NCBI RefSeq assembly: GCF_003054325.1
Contig: NZ_QBKU01000013.1
Location: forward strand, 1 to 64,000
Reading direction: 5' to 3'
Length of the DNA: 64,000 nucleotides
DNA from: Sulfitobacter mediterraneus
GTDB taxonomy: Bacteria > Pseudomonadota > Alphaproteobacteria > Rhodobacterales > Rhodobacteraceae
The notes under the pieces are model-generated. The model had not been told where the DNA came from. It did not search any database and saw only the letters and a program-made list of their open reading frames with translations. The position numbers and the translations under genes were made by a program. This document shows positions 56,301 through 64,000 of this stretch, one piece after another; the stretch's first letter is position 1, and the number at the start of each line of letters is the position of its first letter.

Positions 56301-56367
56301 TCATGTAACTTTTATTCGCACGAGAGATTGACTCGGCGCAAAACATGTTTCATTGAAAGTTACATGA
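56301..56367. promoter_or_regulatory. 12-bp inverted repeat between Rrf2 and MFS genes
   Basis: TCATGTAACTTT (56301-56312) and AAAGTTACATGA (56356-56367) are perfect reverse complements, 43 bases apart. The right arm includes the ATG of the MFS gene and its ribosome-binding region; the left arm lies 13 bases upstream of the Rrf2 start. Each arm is likely one binding site for the Rrf2 protein, repressing both genes. Confidence 0.6.
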
Positions 56368-57839
56368 GTGCCCCCCAAAACACCAGCAACAGCGTCGAGC
56401 CGCAGTTCAAACCCATCCGGCGTTGGGCGGCGCTGGCCGTTCTCTATCTTGCGAGTTTGATCAATCTGATTGACGTGAGCATCGTGAACGTGGCCTTGCC
56501 GCAAATTCAAGCGGACACCGGAGCCACCCCGACGCAGCTCAAGTGGGTCGCTGAAGCCTATGTTCTGGCATTGGCCGTGGGCCTCTTGCCGTTTGGACGG
56601 TTTGGCGATGTCTTTGGCCGGCCGCGAATGTTTGTCTGGGGGCTTCTTGGGTTTACAGCGGCATCGGCGGTCTGTGGATTGGCCCCGAATATCGAAAGCC
56701 TGATCGCGGCGCGTGCAATGCAAGGCATGGCCGCTGCGATGATGGTACCGCAAGTGCTTGCCATCGTGCATGTGATCTTTGCCCCCAGTGAAAAGGCCCG
56801 CGTTTTTGGTCTGTTTGGTACGATTTCCAGCCTTGGTGTGGTCGTTGGGCCCATCATCGGCGGGGCCTTGATTTCCGCCGATCTCGCGGGTCTTGGCTGG
56901 CGCCCGGCATTTCTGCTCAACATTCCTCTGGGCGTTGCCGCACTTGTCGGGGCGTGGCTTTATCTGCCGCGTCTCGAAACGGATCGTGAAACGCAGCCCG
57001 ATTGGTTTGGATCTGCGCTTTTTGCGTTGGCCGCTTTGCTGCTCATCTTTCCGTTGATCCAGGGCCGCGCACTTGGCTGGCCATGGTGGAGCTTTGCATT
57101 GATGGCCGCCTCCATTCCGGCGGTTTTGGCTTTTGCCTCACATCAGCGCAATCGGAGTGCACGCGGCGCATCCGCCCTGATGCCGCCCGGCTTGATGTCC
57201 AACCCGACCTATCTTTACCGTCTGGCGTTGGTCACATTATTTTTTAGCGGCATACCGGGGCTGTTTCTGGTCTTGGCAATTTTCCTTCAAGCCGGATTTG
57301 GCCTGACAGCACTCGAAAGCGGACTTGTCACGACACCCTTTCCCGTTGGCGTCATGGTGGCATCAATGCTGACCCAAAGGTTCGGAGATCGTCATTTACA
57401 CGCACGGATCGCAGGCGGTGCGGCGCTTTTGGTCATCGGCATGTTGGGTCTTGTGATCGTCATCCAATCCACCGGAGCCACGCCAAATGGCTTTGCCTTT
57501 GCGCCGCCACTGTTGATTGCGGGGTTTGGCATGGGTGCCGCCGTCATCTCGCTTTTTCAGGTCACAATGGCCAGCGTGGCCATGCAGGATGCCGGCGCGG
57601 GATCGGGCGCTATGCAGGCATTTCAACAGATTGGGGCCGCGCTGGGCATCGCGGTTGCAGGGCAGATATTCTTTACAGTGCTTGGCGACGGCGGAATGAG
57701 CGCAGGCAGCGAAAGTGCGCCACGCTTTGTGCAGGCTGCGTCCTGTGCCGTGCTCTATTCCGTTATTGTATTCTTTGGACTGACTTTCGTTGTTGGTTGG
57801 CAGGCCCTCAAAAGCCGAAAGGTGACAGCAGGGTTTTGA
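56364..57839 (+). CDS. MFS drug-export-type transporter (DHA2/EmrB-like)
   Basis: A 491-residue membrane protein with about 14 helices. LASLINLIDVSIVNVALPQI is the DHA2 first-helix motif, GRFGDVFGRPRMFVWGLLGF motif A, and RAMQGMAAAMMVPQVLAIVH plus GPIIGGALISADLAGLGWRP motif C. Probable proton-driven exporter of organic compounds, controlled by the divergent Rrf2 gene. The upstream frame to 56241 overlaps the Rrf2 gene; ATG 56364 follows GAAAG. Confidence 0.92.
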   Translation: MSAPQNTSNSVEPQFKPIRRWAALAVLYLASLINLIDVSIVNVALPQIQADTGATPTQLKWVAEAYVLALAVGLLPFGRFGDVFGRPRMFVWGLLGFTAASAVCGLAPNIESLIAARAMQGMAAAMMVPQVLAIVHVIFAPSEKARVFGLFGTISSLGVVVGPIIGGALISADLAGLGWRPAFLLNIPLGVAALVGAWLYLPRLETDRETQPDWFGSALFALAALLLIFPLIQGRALGWPWWSFALMAASIPAVLAFASHQRNRSARGASALMPPGLMSNPTYLYRLALVTLFFSGIPGLFLVLAIFLQAGFGLTALESGLVTTPFPVGVMVASMLTQRFGDRHLHARIAGGAALLVIGMLGLVIVIQSTGATPNGFAFAPPLLIAGFGMGAAVISLFQVTMASVAMQDAGAGSGAMQAFQQIGAALGIAVAGQIFFTVLGDGGMSAGSESAPRFVQAASCAVLYSVIVFFGLTFVVGWQALKSRKVTAGF

Positions 57840-57871
57840 TCGCTGCGAGTATACAATTATACCCCCCAACC

Positions 57872-58261
57872 TCACGGTGCCGCCGCGAGCACCTCAACCT
57901 CCACCTTGAACTCAGGTCGGGTGAAACCCGAAACGATCAACAAGGTCGAACTGGGCACTCTGGTGGCATGAGCCATAAATGTGTCTCTGGCACGCATGTA
58001 GCCCGCCATATGGTCTCGGGCAGTCACATAGGCCGAGATATGTGCGACATCGTTGGCGGTCATGCCTGCAGATTTCAGAATTTCGCTCAGCGCCTCAAAA
58101 CAGATAACAGCCTGCGCATATGCATCTTCAGGGATTGAATCATCTGCTCGAATTCCCAATTGGCCAGAGGTCTGTACGATCCGCCAATGCGCGGGAATTT
58201 CTACACCATGGGCGTAGCGTGCAAAGGGTGGCCTGATGGTAACTGGGGTTAACTCTTTCAT
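57872..58261 (-). CDS. RidA/YjgF-family protein
   Basis: A 129-residue RidA-fold protein: VQTSGQLGIRADDSIPEDAY, ALSEILKSAGMTANDVAHIS, AYVTARDHMAGYMRARDTFM, and FKVEVEVLAAAP at the end. The Arg that binds carboxylates in enamine deaminases is replaced around SSTLLIVSGFTRPEFKVEVE by a variant site, so classic imine deaminase activity is not certain. It is transcribed toward the MFS gene and away from the creatininase operon. Confidence 0.88.
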   Translation of the reverse strand: MKELTPVTIRPPFARYAHGVEIPAHWRIVQTSGQLGIRADDSIPEDAYAQAVICFEALSEILKSAGMTANDVAHISAYVTARDHMAGYMRARDTFMAHATRVPSSTLLIVSGFTRPEFKVEVEVLAAAP

Positions 58262-58475
58262 TTTACGCGCCTTTTCTTATCTGCCGATAAGGCTTGCCTT
58301 AGCAAAAGAACTTTGCAAGCATAAAGGAACATCTCTGGCACAGACTATTCTTTAGGGCCACGCAAACCAAACTCGTCAAGGAGGGCGATATGGAGCCGCG
58401 TGTGCTTTTGTCATGCTATTGGGGTGTCACCCCATCCAAAATGAATGCGGAACCTCTGCCGGCGAGGGCTGGGCG

Positions 58476-59261
58476 ATGAGTGTTCAGGGGTATTGGGCTG
58501 ATCAGAAATCGACCATCTTTCGAGAACTGCCAAAGGATCTGGTGGCGATTTTGCCTGTTGGGGCGATTGAACAGCACGGGCCACATCTGCCGGTCTCTGT
58601 GGATCGCGATCTGGTTGAAGCCACGCTTGAACGGGCGCTCCCGTTGTTGTTGTCCGACCAAAGTGTTCTGATCCTGCCAACGCTCACAATCACAAAATCA
58701 GACGAACATAACCGCCATCCGGGCACGCTGAGCCTTTCGGCAGAAACCTTGTTGGCAACATTGCGCGATATCGGTGCCTCAATCGCGCGGGCAGGGGTGC
58801 GGCGTCTGGTGTTTCTCAATGGACATGGAGGCAACACCGCGGTTTTGGACATCGCCGCGCGGGATTTGCGTATCTCGCAAGACCTGATTGTGGCGACCTG
58901 CTCTTGGTTTGGGTTTGCTGATTGGGACAGCGTAATGGATCCAAAGGCCATGGATTATGATCTACATGCCGGAGATTGCGAAACCTCACCGATGCTGGCC
59001 GCAAAGCCGCATTTGGTCGACATGACGCTGGCCGAAAACTTTGTGACCGCGATGCAGGATTGGGAACAGCGCAACCAGTTTATCGGTTTGACAGGACAGG
59101 CGGCGCGCCCCGGTTGGATCATTGATGATCTGAACGACAAAGGCGCCTGCGGCGATGCCTCGGCTGCAACCGCAGAAAAGGGGCGACACTTGCTTGACAG
59201 TGCGGCGCGAAACTTTGCTGCGTTCCTTTTGGAATTTGCCTCTTTCGATCATCGGGGGTGA
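58476..59261 (+). CDS. Creatininase-family amidohydrolase
   Basis: A 261-residue metal-dependent hydrolase. LPVGAIEQHGPHLPVSVDRD supplies Glu32, His34 and Asp43; NRHPGTLSLSAETL, NGHGGN and AGDCETSPML complete the family's metal and catalytic motifs. Family members open cyclic amides or cleave formamides. GAGGGCTGGG lies upstream of ATG 58476. First of four tightly packed genes; substrate unknown but probably an N-heterocycle or cyclic amide. Confidence 0.9.
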   Translation: MSVQGYWADQKSTIFRELPKDLVAILPVGAIEQHGPHLPVSVDRDLVEATLERALPLLLSDQSVLILPTLTITKSDEHNRHPGTLSLSAETLLATLRDIGASIARAGVRRLVFLNGHGGNTAVLDIAARDLRISQDLIVATCSWFGFADWDSVMDPKAMDYDLHAGDCETSPMLAAKPHLVDMTLAENFVTAMQDWEQRNQFIGLTGQAARPGWIIDDLNDKGACGDASAATAEKGRHLLDSAARNFAAFLLEFASFDHRG

Positions 59262-59265
59262 CGGG

Positions 59266-60513
59266 ATGAACATGCCAGTACCTTCTGATCAGATGCTCAA
59301 GGACGTTTCGGTGCCCATTTCCATGCTGGCGCAGCCGGATCGGTTTGGCGGTCAAATACGTCGGGATTGCTTGCAGGGGGATCTGATCATTCGAAAAGGC
59401 AAAATCCTCGGGATGGCCCAATCGAATCTGCAAACACAGGTGCAATATCTGGTGATGCCAAAGTTGACAGAGTGTCACGTGCATCTGGACAAATGCCACA
59501 GCATCTCACGTATGACAGGCATTGGCGGGGATTTGCGCGCCGCCATTGATGCGCAGGCTGCCGACCGTGCAGCATGGACGACAGATGACATTCGAAACCG
59601 CGCCAAACGCGGTTTGCAGGAACTGATTGCAAGCGGTTGCGATGTTGTGCGCAGCCATGTGGACTGGACCCATGGCGCCGAGGCTTTTGAACCGCCGCTG
59701 GCTTGGCAGGTTTTGAACACGCTTGGACAGGACTACAAAGACGAGGTGACGCTGCAAGTGGCCCCTCTGATGGGCATTGCGGATCTGGCAAACCACGACA
59801 TCGCCAAAGTCACCGCAGCTCTGTTCGCCAAAACAAGCGGTGTGTTGGGTGCCTTTGTGTTGGACCAGCCCAGCCGCAGACAGGGGATCGAAAATGCGTT
59901 TCGCATGGCTGATCAATTTGGTCTGGCGCTGGATTTCCACGTTGATGAGGGGTTGGCAGAGGGCCTCAATGGGCTTGAGATGATTGCAGATGCGGCCATT
60001 GCATGTGGCTTTGAGGGGCCCGTTCTGTGCGGGCATGCCTGCAGCATGGCAAACTTGAACCGTTCAGCTTTGACCGGATTGATTGACAAGATCGCGCGCG
60101 CCGGGCTTACAGTGGCGGCCCTCCCCAGCACCAATCTCTATCTGCAGGGGCGCGTCGATGGCACCCCGGATCGGCGCGGGATCACCCGCATGCGAGAACT
60201 CGGCGCAGCAGGCGTGCCATTGGCTGTCGGAACGGACAATGTGCGCGATGCCTTTTGCCCACTGGGGCAACACGATCCACGTCAGTCTTTGGCAATGGCC
60301 GTGCTGGCGGCGCATCTGGATCCGCCTTTTGGCGACCATTTACCGATGATCACCACCAACGCCAGGCAGGCGCTTGGCCTTGCGCCCACTTTCGTCGACG
60401 GGGCAGCAATCGGGGATCTCCTGTTGTTCGACGCAACATCAACATCCGACATCCTGTCATGCGCTGGACGCCCGAAGTCGCTGTCTGATGTGCTCAAAGG
60501 AGAGATCGCATGA
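59266..60513 (+). CDS. Amidohydrolase (cytosine deaminase-like)
   Basis: A 415-residue amidohydrolase-superfamily enzyme. His71 and His73 in ECHVHLDKC are the first metal ligands, FHVDEGL and CGHACSM carry later ones, and VGTDNVRDAF the catalytic Asp. The layout is that of CodA/AtzC-type deaminases. ATG 59266 lies 4 bases after the creatininase stop with GGGGGTGA upstream; the frame continues back but overlaps that gene. Stop overlaps the FAD gene start. Confidence 0.87.
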   Translation: MNMPVPSDQMLKDVSVPISMLAQPDRFGGQIRRDCLQGDLIIRKGKILGMAQSNLQTQVQYLVMPKLTECHVHLDKCHSISRMTGIGGDLRAAIDAQAADRAAWTTDDIRNRAKRGLQELIASGCDVVRSHVDWTHGAEAFEPPLAWQVLNTLGQDYKDEVTLQVAPLMGIADLANHDIAKVTAALFAKTSGVLGAFVLDQPSRRQGIENAFRMADQFGLALDFHVDEGLAEGLNGLEMIADAAIACGFEGPVLCGHACSMANLNRSALTGLIDKIARAGLTVAALPSTNLYLQGRVDGTPDRRGITRMRELGAAGVPLAVGTDNVRDAFCPLGQHDPRQSLAMAVLAAHLDPPFGDHLPMITTNARQALGLAPTFVDGAAIGDLLLFDATSTSDILSCAGRPKSLSDVLKGEIA

Positions 60514-61928
60514 CATCCATTTCCGGAAAAAACGAAATCGACTGGGATGCTTTCGCGGCCCGTCTTGCCCCTGTCGAAGTGATTGCCGAACCAGTCTTGG
60601 TCAAAAAACGGTCGCGCGACTTTTTCTGGTACAGCCCGATTCTGAACGAGGAACTCAAGCGTTGTTTTGGCGATCTTGTGGCGGTCCCGAAAACCGCAGA
60701 TGAGATGAAACATTGCTTAAAAGTGGCCTACAAGGCAGGCGTGCCAGTGGTCCTGCGCGGTGGCGGGACGGGCAACTATGGACAGGCTGTGCCGGTTGAC
60801 GGGGGCCTGATCATCGAAACAACGCGCATGAACCGCGTTCTGGAAATCGGTGACGGTTTCATCCGCGCCGAGGCGGGTGCGTTGATGGCTGACATGAATG
60901 CCGCTCTCAAACACTCCGGGCAGGAAATGGCCATGTTCCCCTCCACTCAGGACATCGCCACAGTTGGTGGTTTTGTTGCGGGAGGTTCAGCCGGGATCGG
61001 GTCTCTGGCCTCAGGTGCCCTGCGTGAGCCGGGAAATCTGATTGCGTTGAGAGTTCTGTCACTTGAGGCCGAACCGCAGGAACATCTGTTCGAAGGCGAG
61101 GATGTCCTGAAAATTCACCACGCCTGGGGCCTGAACGGCGTGATCACCGAAGTGACCCTGCGTACCGTGCAGACGCATGACTGGATCGCCTGTATGGCGA
61201 CCTTCGACGGTTATCAAGAGGCTTACGCGGCTGGATATGCTCTTGCCACGGCGGGCAGCATGGCCCCCAAGTTGGCCAGCGTTGTGGATGCCCGGATCGT
61301 TGAGTATTTCCCGCGCCTTAAAGGGCATGTGCGTGAGGGGTGCAGCTTGCTTGTCGCCTATGTGCCTGCGGATGACGTGCCAGAATTCTGTGCGCTCATC
61401 GCCAAACAGGACGGGCATGTGGACCAGACGTTGAATGATGCAGACCGCGAGGCCAAGAAGATCCCGCATGCGTTTGAGTTTTGCTATAACCACACAACGC
61501 TGCAAGTGCTGAAGTCCGACCGCTCGGCGACCTATCAGCAAATTGGCGTACCTGATCCAGCCGATGCCATGGCGATTGCGCTGTTGCGTGATGATTTGGG
61601 CGACGATGTCTGGACCCATCATGAGTTTTTGAAGTTGGGCGGAGAGGTTACCGCAATCGATCTGCCGATCATCTGGTATTCGGGCAAAGAACGGCTGGAC
61701 GCGATCAACCAAACCTACAGCGATCACGGCTTTGCCGTCTATGACGCCCATTCCAACCAAGTTGAACGGGGCGGGCTGCACAATGCCGATTACAGCCATC
61801 TGGCCTGGAAAAAGCGCCTTGATCCCAAGGGGCTTTTAAACAGCGCAAAATCCACAGCATGGGAGATGGTCAAAGACCTGACCCCCGAAGAAATCCAAGC
61901 CAAAACCACATCTGGAACACCCTTATGA
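60510..61928 (+). CDS. FAD-binding oxidoreductase (PCMH/FAD_binding_4 type)
   Basis: A 472-residue flavoenzyme. The FAD domain includes VVLRGGGTGNYGQAVPVDGG, RAEAGALMADMNAALKHSGQ, and ATVGGFVAGGSAGIGSLASG, followed by GLNGVITEVTL. It resembles glycolate- or lactate-oxidase-like PCMH proteins. ATGA overlap with the amidohydrolase upstream and ATGA overlap with the dioxygenase downstream show one operon. It would oxidise a hydroxy acid or amine of the pathway. Confidence 0.88.
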   Translation: MTSISGKNEIDWDAFAARLAPVEVIAEPVLVKKRSRDFFWYSPILNEELKRCFGDLVAVPKTADEMKHCLKVAYKAGVPVVLRGGGTGNYGQAVPVDGGLIIETTRMNRVLEIGDGFIRAEAGALMADMNAALKHSGQEMAMFPSTQDIATVGGFVAGGSAGIGSLASGALREPGNLIALRVLSLEAEPQEHLFEGEDVLKIHHAWGLNGVITEVTLRTVQTHDWIACMATFDGYQEAYAAGYALATAGSMAPKLASVVDARIVEYFPRLKGHVREGCSLLVAYVPADDVPEFCALIAKQDGHVDQTLNDADREAKKIPHAFEFCYNHTTLQVLKSDRSATYQQIGVPDPADAMAIALLRDDLGDDVWTHHEFLKLGGEVTAIDLPIIWYSGKERLDAINQTYSDHGFAVYDAHSNQVERGGLHNADYSHLAWKKRLDPKGLLNSAKSTAWEMVKDLTPEEIQAKTTSGTPL

Positions 61929-62830
61929 CACTTCTATCAACCACCCCGATCACCTCTGCGTTTGGCGTTGAAGTCACCAATGCCGACATCGCGGATATTG
62001 TCCCTTCGGGCCGTTTCGGGGAACTGCGTGATTTGTTCGAAACCCATTCCGCGCTGCTGTTTCGCGGTCAAGATCTGAGTGACGACGCTCATTTGGAACT
62101 GGGGCGAGCTTTTGGACCGATTGAAGATCGCCAAGCCGACGAACGCAAACCCGGCGAGGAATTTAAGATCCCCAAAGTTTCAAACGTGCGCGAAGACGGA
62201 TCGGTCACAGGTGAAATGGATTTGCACACCTTGAATCTGCAATCAAATTTTCTTTGGCATGCGGATAGCACGTTCATCCCAACCCCAGCTTTGACCAACA
62301 TCATCACTGCCCGTGTGCTGCCCACCGAAGGTGGCCAGACCGAACTTGCCTCGACCCGTGCCGCATGGGCCGCTATGCCCGAGACCCTGCGTGATCGTAT
62401 TCGGGGACGCGGCATCTGGCATCACTACGCCACCTCGCGGGCGAAAATTTCGCCGGAGCTGGCCAAATTGCCAATGTTCCACAAATGGCCCGCTACCCAT
62501 TGGAATGCGATCTGGACCAACCCGGTGAACGGTCAGGAGGCCCTCTATATTGCGTCACATGCCTATCAGGTCGACGGATACGACGAGGCCGAAAGCCTGG
62601 CGCTCTTGGATGAACTGATGGCGTTCTGCACGCAGCCGGAATTTACCTATTCCCACAATTGGGAGGTCGGCGATGTGCTGATCTGGGATCAACGGGCCGT
62701 CCTCCACCGTGGCCGGCCATGGCCGTATGACCAGCCACGTACCCTGTCCAGCATCTGTTGTTCGGTGACAGCTGCGGACGGAATTGAAACAATGCGTATC
62801 CCTGCCCAGGCAGACCAGCAGCAGCTTTGA
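61925..62830 (+). CDS. TauD/TfdA-family 2-oxoglutarate-dependent dioxygenase
   Basis: A 301-residue Fe(II)/2-oxoglutarate oxygenase. Iron ligands are His112 and Asp114 in WHADSTFIP and His261 in AVLHRGRPWPY; the 2-oxoglutarate Arg is in QPRTLSSICC. ALLFRGQDLSDDAHLELGRA is a TauD family block. ATG 61925 overlaps the FAD gene stop. Last enzyme of the operon; it would hydroxylate or cleave a sulfonate, ether or amine-type substrate. Confidence 0.9.
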   Translation: MTLLSTTPITSAFGVEVTNADIADIVPSGRFGELRDLFETHSALLFRGQDLSDDAHLELGRAFGPIEDRQADERKPGEEFKIPKVSNVREDGSVTGEMDLHTLNLQSNFLWHADSTFIPTPALTNIITARVLPTEGGQTELASTRAAWAAMPETLRDRIRGRGIWHHYATSRAKISPELAKLPMFHKWPATHWNAIWTNPVNGQEALYIASHAYQVDGYDEAESLALLDELMAFCTQPEFTYSHNWEVGDVLIWDQRAVLHRGRPWPYDQPRTLSSICCSVTAADGIETMRIPAQADQQQL

Positions 62831-62876
62831 CAGCAACGGCAAGTGCCATGCGCCTGCCACTTCCACAGGTGAAACA

Positions 62877-63368
62877 ATGTCGTTTGAAATTGTACTTTTG
62901 ATCGCCCAAGCCTCGGCCACGTTTTTTCTGGCTGCCTGGCTGTCCACAGGTGTGTTTGAAAACGTTTTCTATTCTGATCTCAACCGGACCTTCACCAGTG
63001 AGGTGCTGGATTTCACCCGCATGAGAGAGCAATACCCGGATGCCTATGCGCGTGTGGCGCACCGAAGAATTGCAAACCCGATCGTGCAAAATGGGATGTT
63101 TCGGTTGATTGTCCTGTGGGAACTCGTCGCGGTTTTGGCACTTTGGGCTGGGGTGGTCGCCCTTGTGCTGGCGGTGTTTGGAAATTTGGAGCCCGATGCG
63201 GCGCGTGCATGGGCCTTGCTGGGGGCGCTATTGTTCACCAGCACATGGGCGGGCTTTCTCATCGTTGGCAATTGGTTCTGCTATTGGTTCTGTCACGAGG
63301 GTGCGCAAAACACACATTATCAAATGACGCTTTGGGGCTTTGCGACGATGCTCTTGCTCGCGGTTTGA
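62877..63368 (+). CDS. Small integral membrane protein (DUF2165-like)
   Basis: A 163-residue protein with four predicted transmembrane helices (about 4-27, 78-100, 108-125, 143-162). The conserved-looking GNWFCYWFCHEGAQNTHYQM before the last helix resembles DUF2165. ACAGGTGAAACA precedes ATG. It is 46 bases after the dioxygenase in the same direction; a link with that pathway is uncertain. Confidence 0.7.
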   Translation: MSFEIVLLIAQASATFFLAAWLSTGVFENVFYSDLNRTFTSEVLDFTRMREQYPDAYARVAHRRIANPIVQNGMFRLIVLWELVAVLALWAGVVALVLAVFGNLEPDAARAWALLGALLFTSTWAGFLIVGNWFCYWFCHEGAQNTHYQMTLWGFATMLLLAV

Positions 63369-63442
63369 AAACCTGTGCTAGGCTACCGCTCATACAAACG
63401 AGTGGAACAAAAGGACGTGTTAAGTTCACGTGATGGGCGGAG

Positions 63443-64000
63443 ATGCTGAAAACACTGATGCAGGTCGTTGCCCTATTGTTTTTTCTGGCAGGCGGTTCCT
63501 ATGCGCAAGAGGCGATGTTCGTCGGCAACGTCCCCTTGCCGGATGATGCAATCGAACCCGGAACGGCAAATTCGGAATTTGTTGGGACTTGGGTTGGTCA
63601 GTGGGACGGATGGCGCAACCACATTCTTGTTGTAGAGCGTGTGAAGCCTGATGGCTTTGCCGATGTCATCTATGCGGTGGGAAACGATTTCAATGCCCGG
63701 GGACGGTGGTTCAGGCGTCACGCAAAGGTAGAGGGCAAGACTCTTGTCTTTTCCGATGATGGTTTCCCGGCCCGCTACTTGATGTCAGGATCCGGTCGCA
63801 TACGCGGTGTGTTTGGTGCGGATGCGGGATTTGCTGTTCTGCAGAGGCAGGACTTATCAGAGATATTGGCATCGCCAGACCAAGATTGGTTCTCCATTGG
63901 TCGGAATGATTACCTCCAGACAGATCTTATTGAAGATGGTCAGGCTGTTCGGCTGACTGTCATAACTTATCCACCACCGGGTGAGGGGCCATTCCCACTT
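63443..64000 (+). CDS. N-terminal part of a secreted protein, probably alpha/beta hydrolase (truncated by window end)
   Basis: An open frame from ATG 63443 (GGGCGGAG directly before it) to the window edge, 186 codons. A Sec signal peptide (LKTLMQVVALLFFLAGGSYAQ, cut near Ala21) is followed by a beta-rich domain with FVGTWVGQWDGWRNHILVVE. The last visible residues are TYPPPGEGPFPL, which in secreted dienelactone-hydrolase-like proteins leads straight into the oxyanion-hole segment (NHG). The catalytic part is outside the window, so the family call is tentative. Confidence 0.65.
   Translation, partial: MLKTLMQVVALLFFLAGGSYAQEAMFVGNVPLPDDAIEPGTANSEFVGTWVGQWDGWRNHILVVERVKPDGFADVIYAVGNDFNARGRWFRRHAKVEGKTLVFSDDGFPARYLMSGSGRIRGVFGADAGFAVLQRQDLSEILASPDQDWFSIGRNDYLQTDLIEDGQAVRLTVITYPPPGEGPFPL

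Noticed and set aside
1..64000. tRNA, rRNA, insertion sequences, prophage genes, attachment sites
   Set aside because: No cloverleaf-like segments, transposase or integrase motifs, or flanking direct repeats were noticed by eye; a tRNAscan or ISfinder search would be needed for certainty.

Overview
The window reads like a chromosome segment of a marine alphaproteobacterium, most likely of the Rhodobacterales/Roseobacter group. This is inferred from the high G+C, the urtABCDE / ureDA-x-BCEFG arrangement, the acs-adk-DUF4212-symporter block, a Hint-domain secreted protein and the large number of ABC importers and amide hydrolases. No phage, insertion sequence, CRISPR array, rRNA or tRNA was seen.

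Layout. (1) 1-5674: the tail of one histidinol-dehydrogenase-family gene, a LacI regulator, a double-cupin protein, an amidase, an XRE-cupin regulator and a complete second HisD-family dehydrogenase. (2) 5708-8132: a DUF3095 protein and a Hint-domain protein. (3) 8509-17150: acetate module with acetyl-CoA synthetase, adenylate kinase, a two-part sodium:solute symporter, a cNMP/CBS/DUF294 regulator, a small membrane protein and a membrane-anchored DnaQ-like exonuclease. (4) 17154-25443 (minus strand): a polar amino acid ABC importer, class III aminotransferase, CoA-transferase A/B, an ArgE/DapE-type deacylase and an alanine-racemase-like enzyme, with a divergent LysR gene at 25571. (5) 26705-28686: acyltransferase-3 and SGNH-like pair.

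(6) 28709-40223 is the most unusual region: a MarR regulator, an AmiC-like binding protein without a clear signal peptide, a flotillin-like protein, a Urt/Liv-type importer, and an acyl-CoA synthetase. The last ABC ATPase is fused in frame to a complete amidase-signature enzyme (36044-38443). Together they suggest import of an amide, hydrolysis to ammonia plus a carboxylic acid, and CoA activation of that acid. (7) 40232-44250: a LacI regulator, an APH-fold protein and a 21-unit Gly-Ser repeat protein. (8) 44290-55787: urea importer urtABCDE (minus) and divergent urease operon ureD-A-(60-residue peptide)-B-C-E-F-G (plus). (9) 55881-62830: an Rrf2 regulator divergent to an MFS exporter with a shared inverted repeat, a RidA protein, and a creatininase / amidohydrolase / FAD oxidoreductase / TauD dioxygenase operon. 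(10) 62877-64000: a small membrane protein and the N-terminal part of a secreted putative hydrolase running off the window.

The common theme is acquisition of organic nitrogen: several amidases, urease, creatininase-type and amidohydrolase-type enzymes, two Urt-type importers and an amino acid importer. Gene limits were set by reading frames, Shine-Dalgarno placement and family N-termini; no database search was possible.
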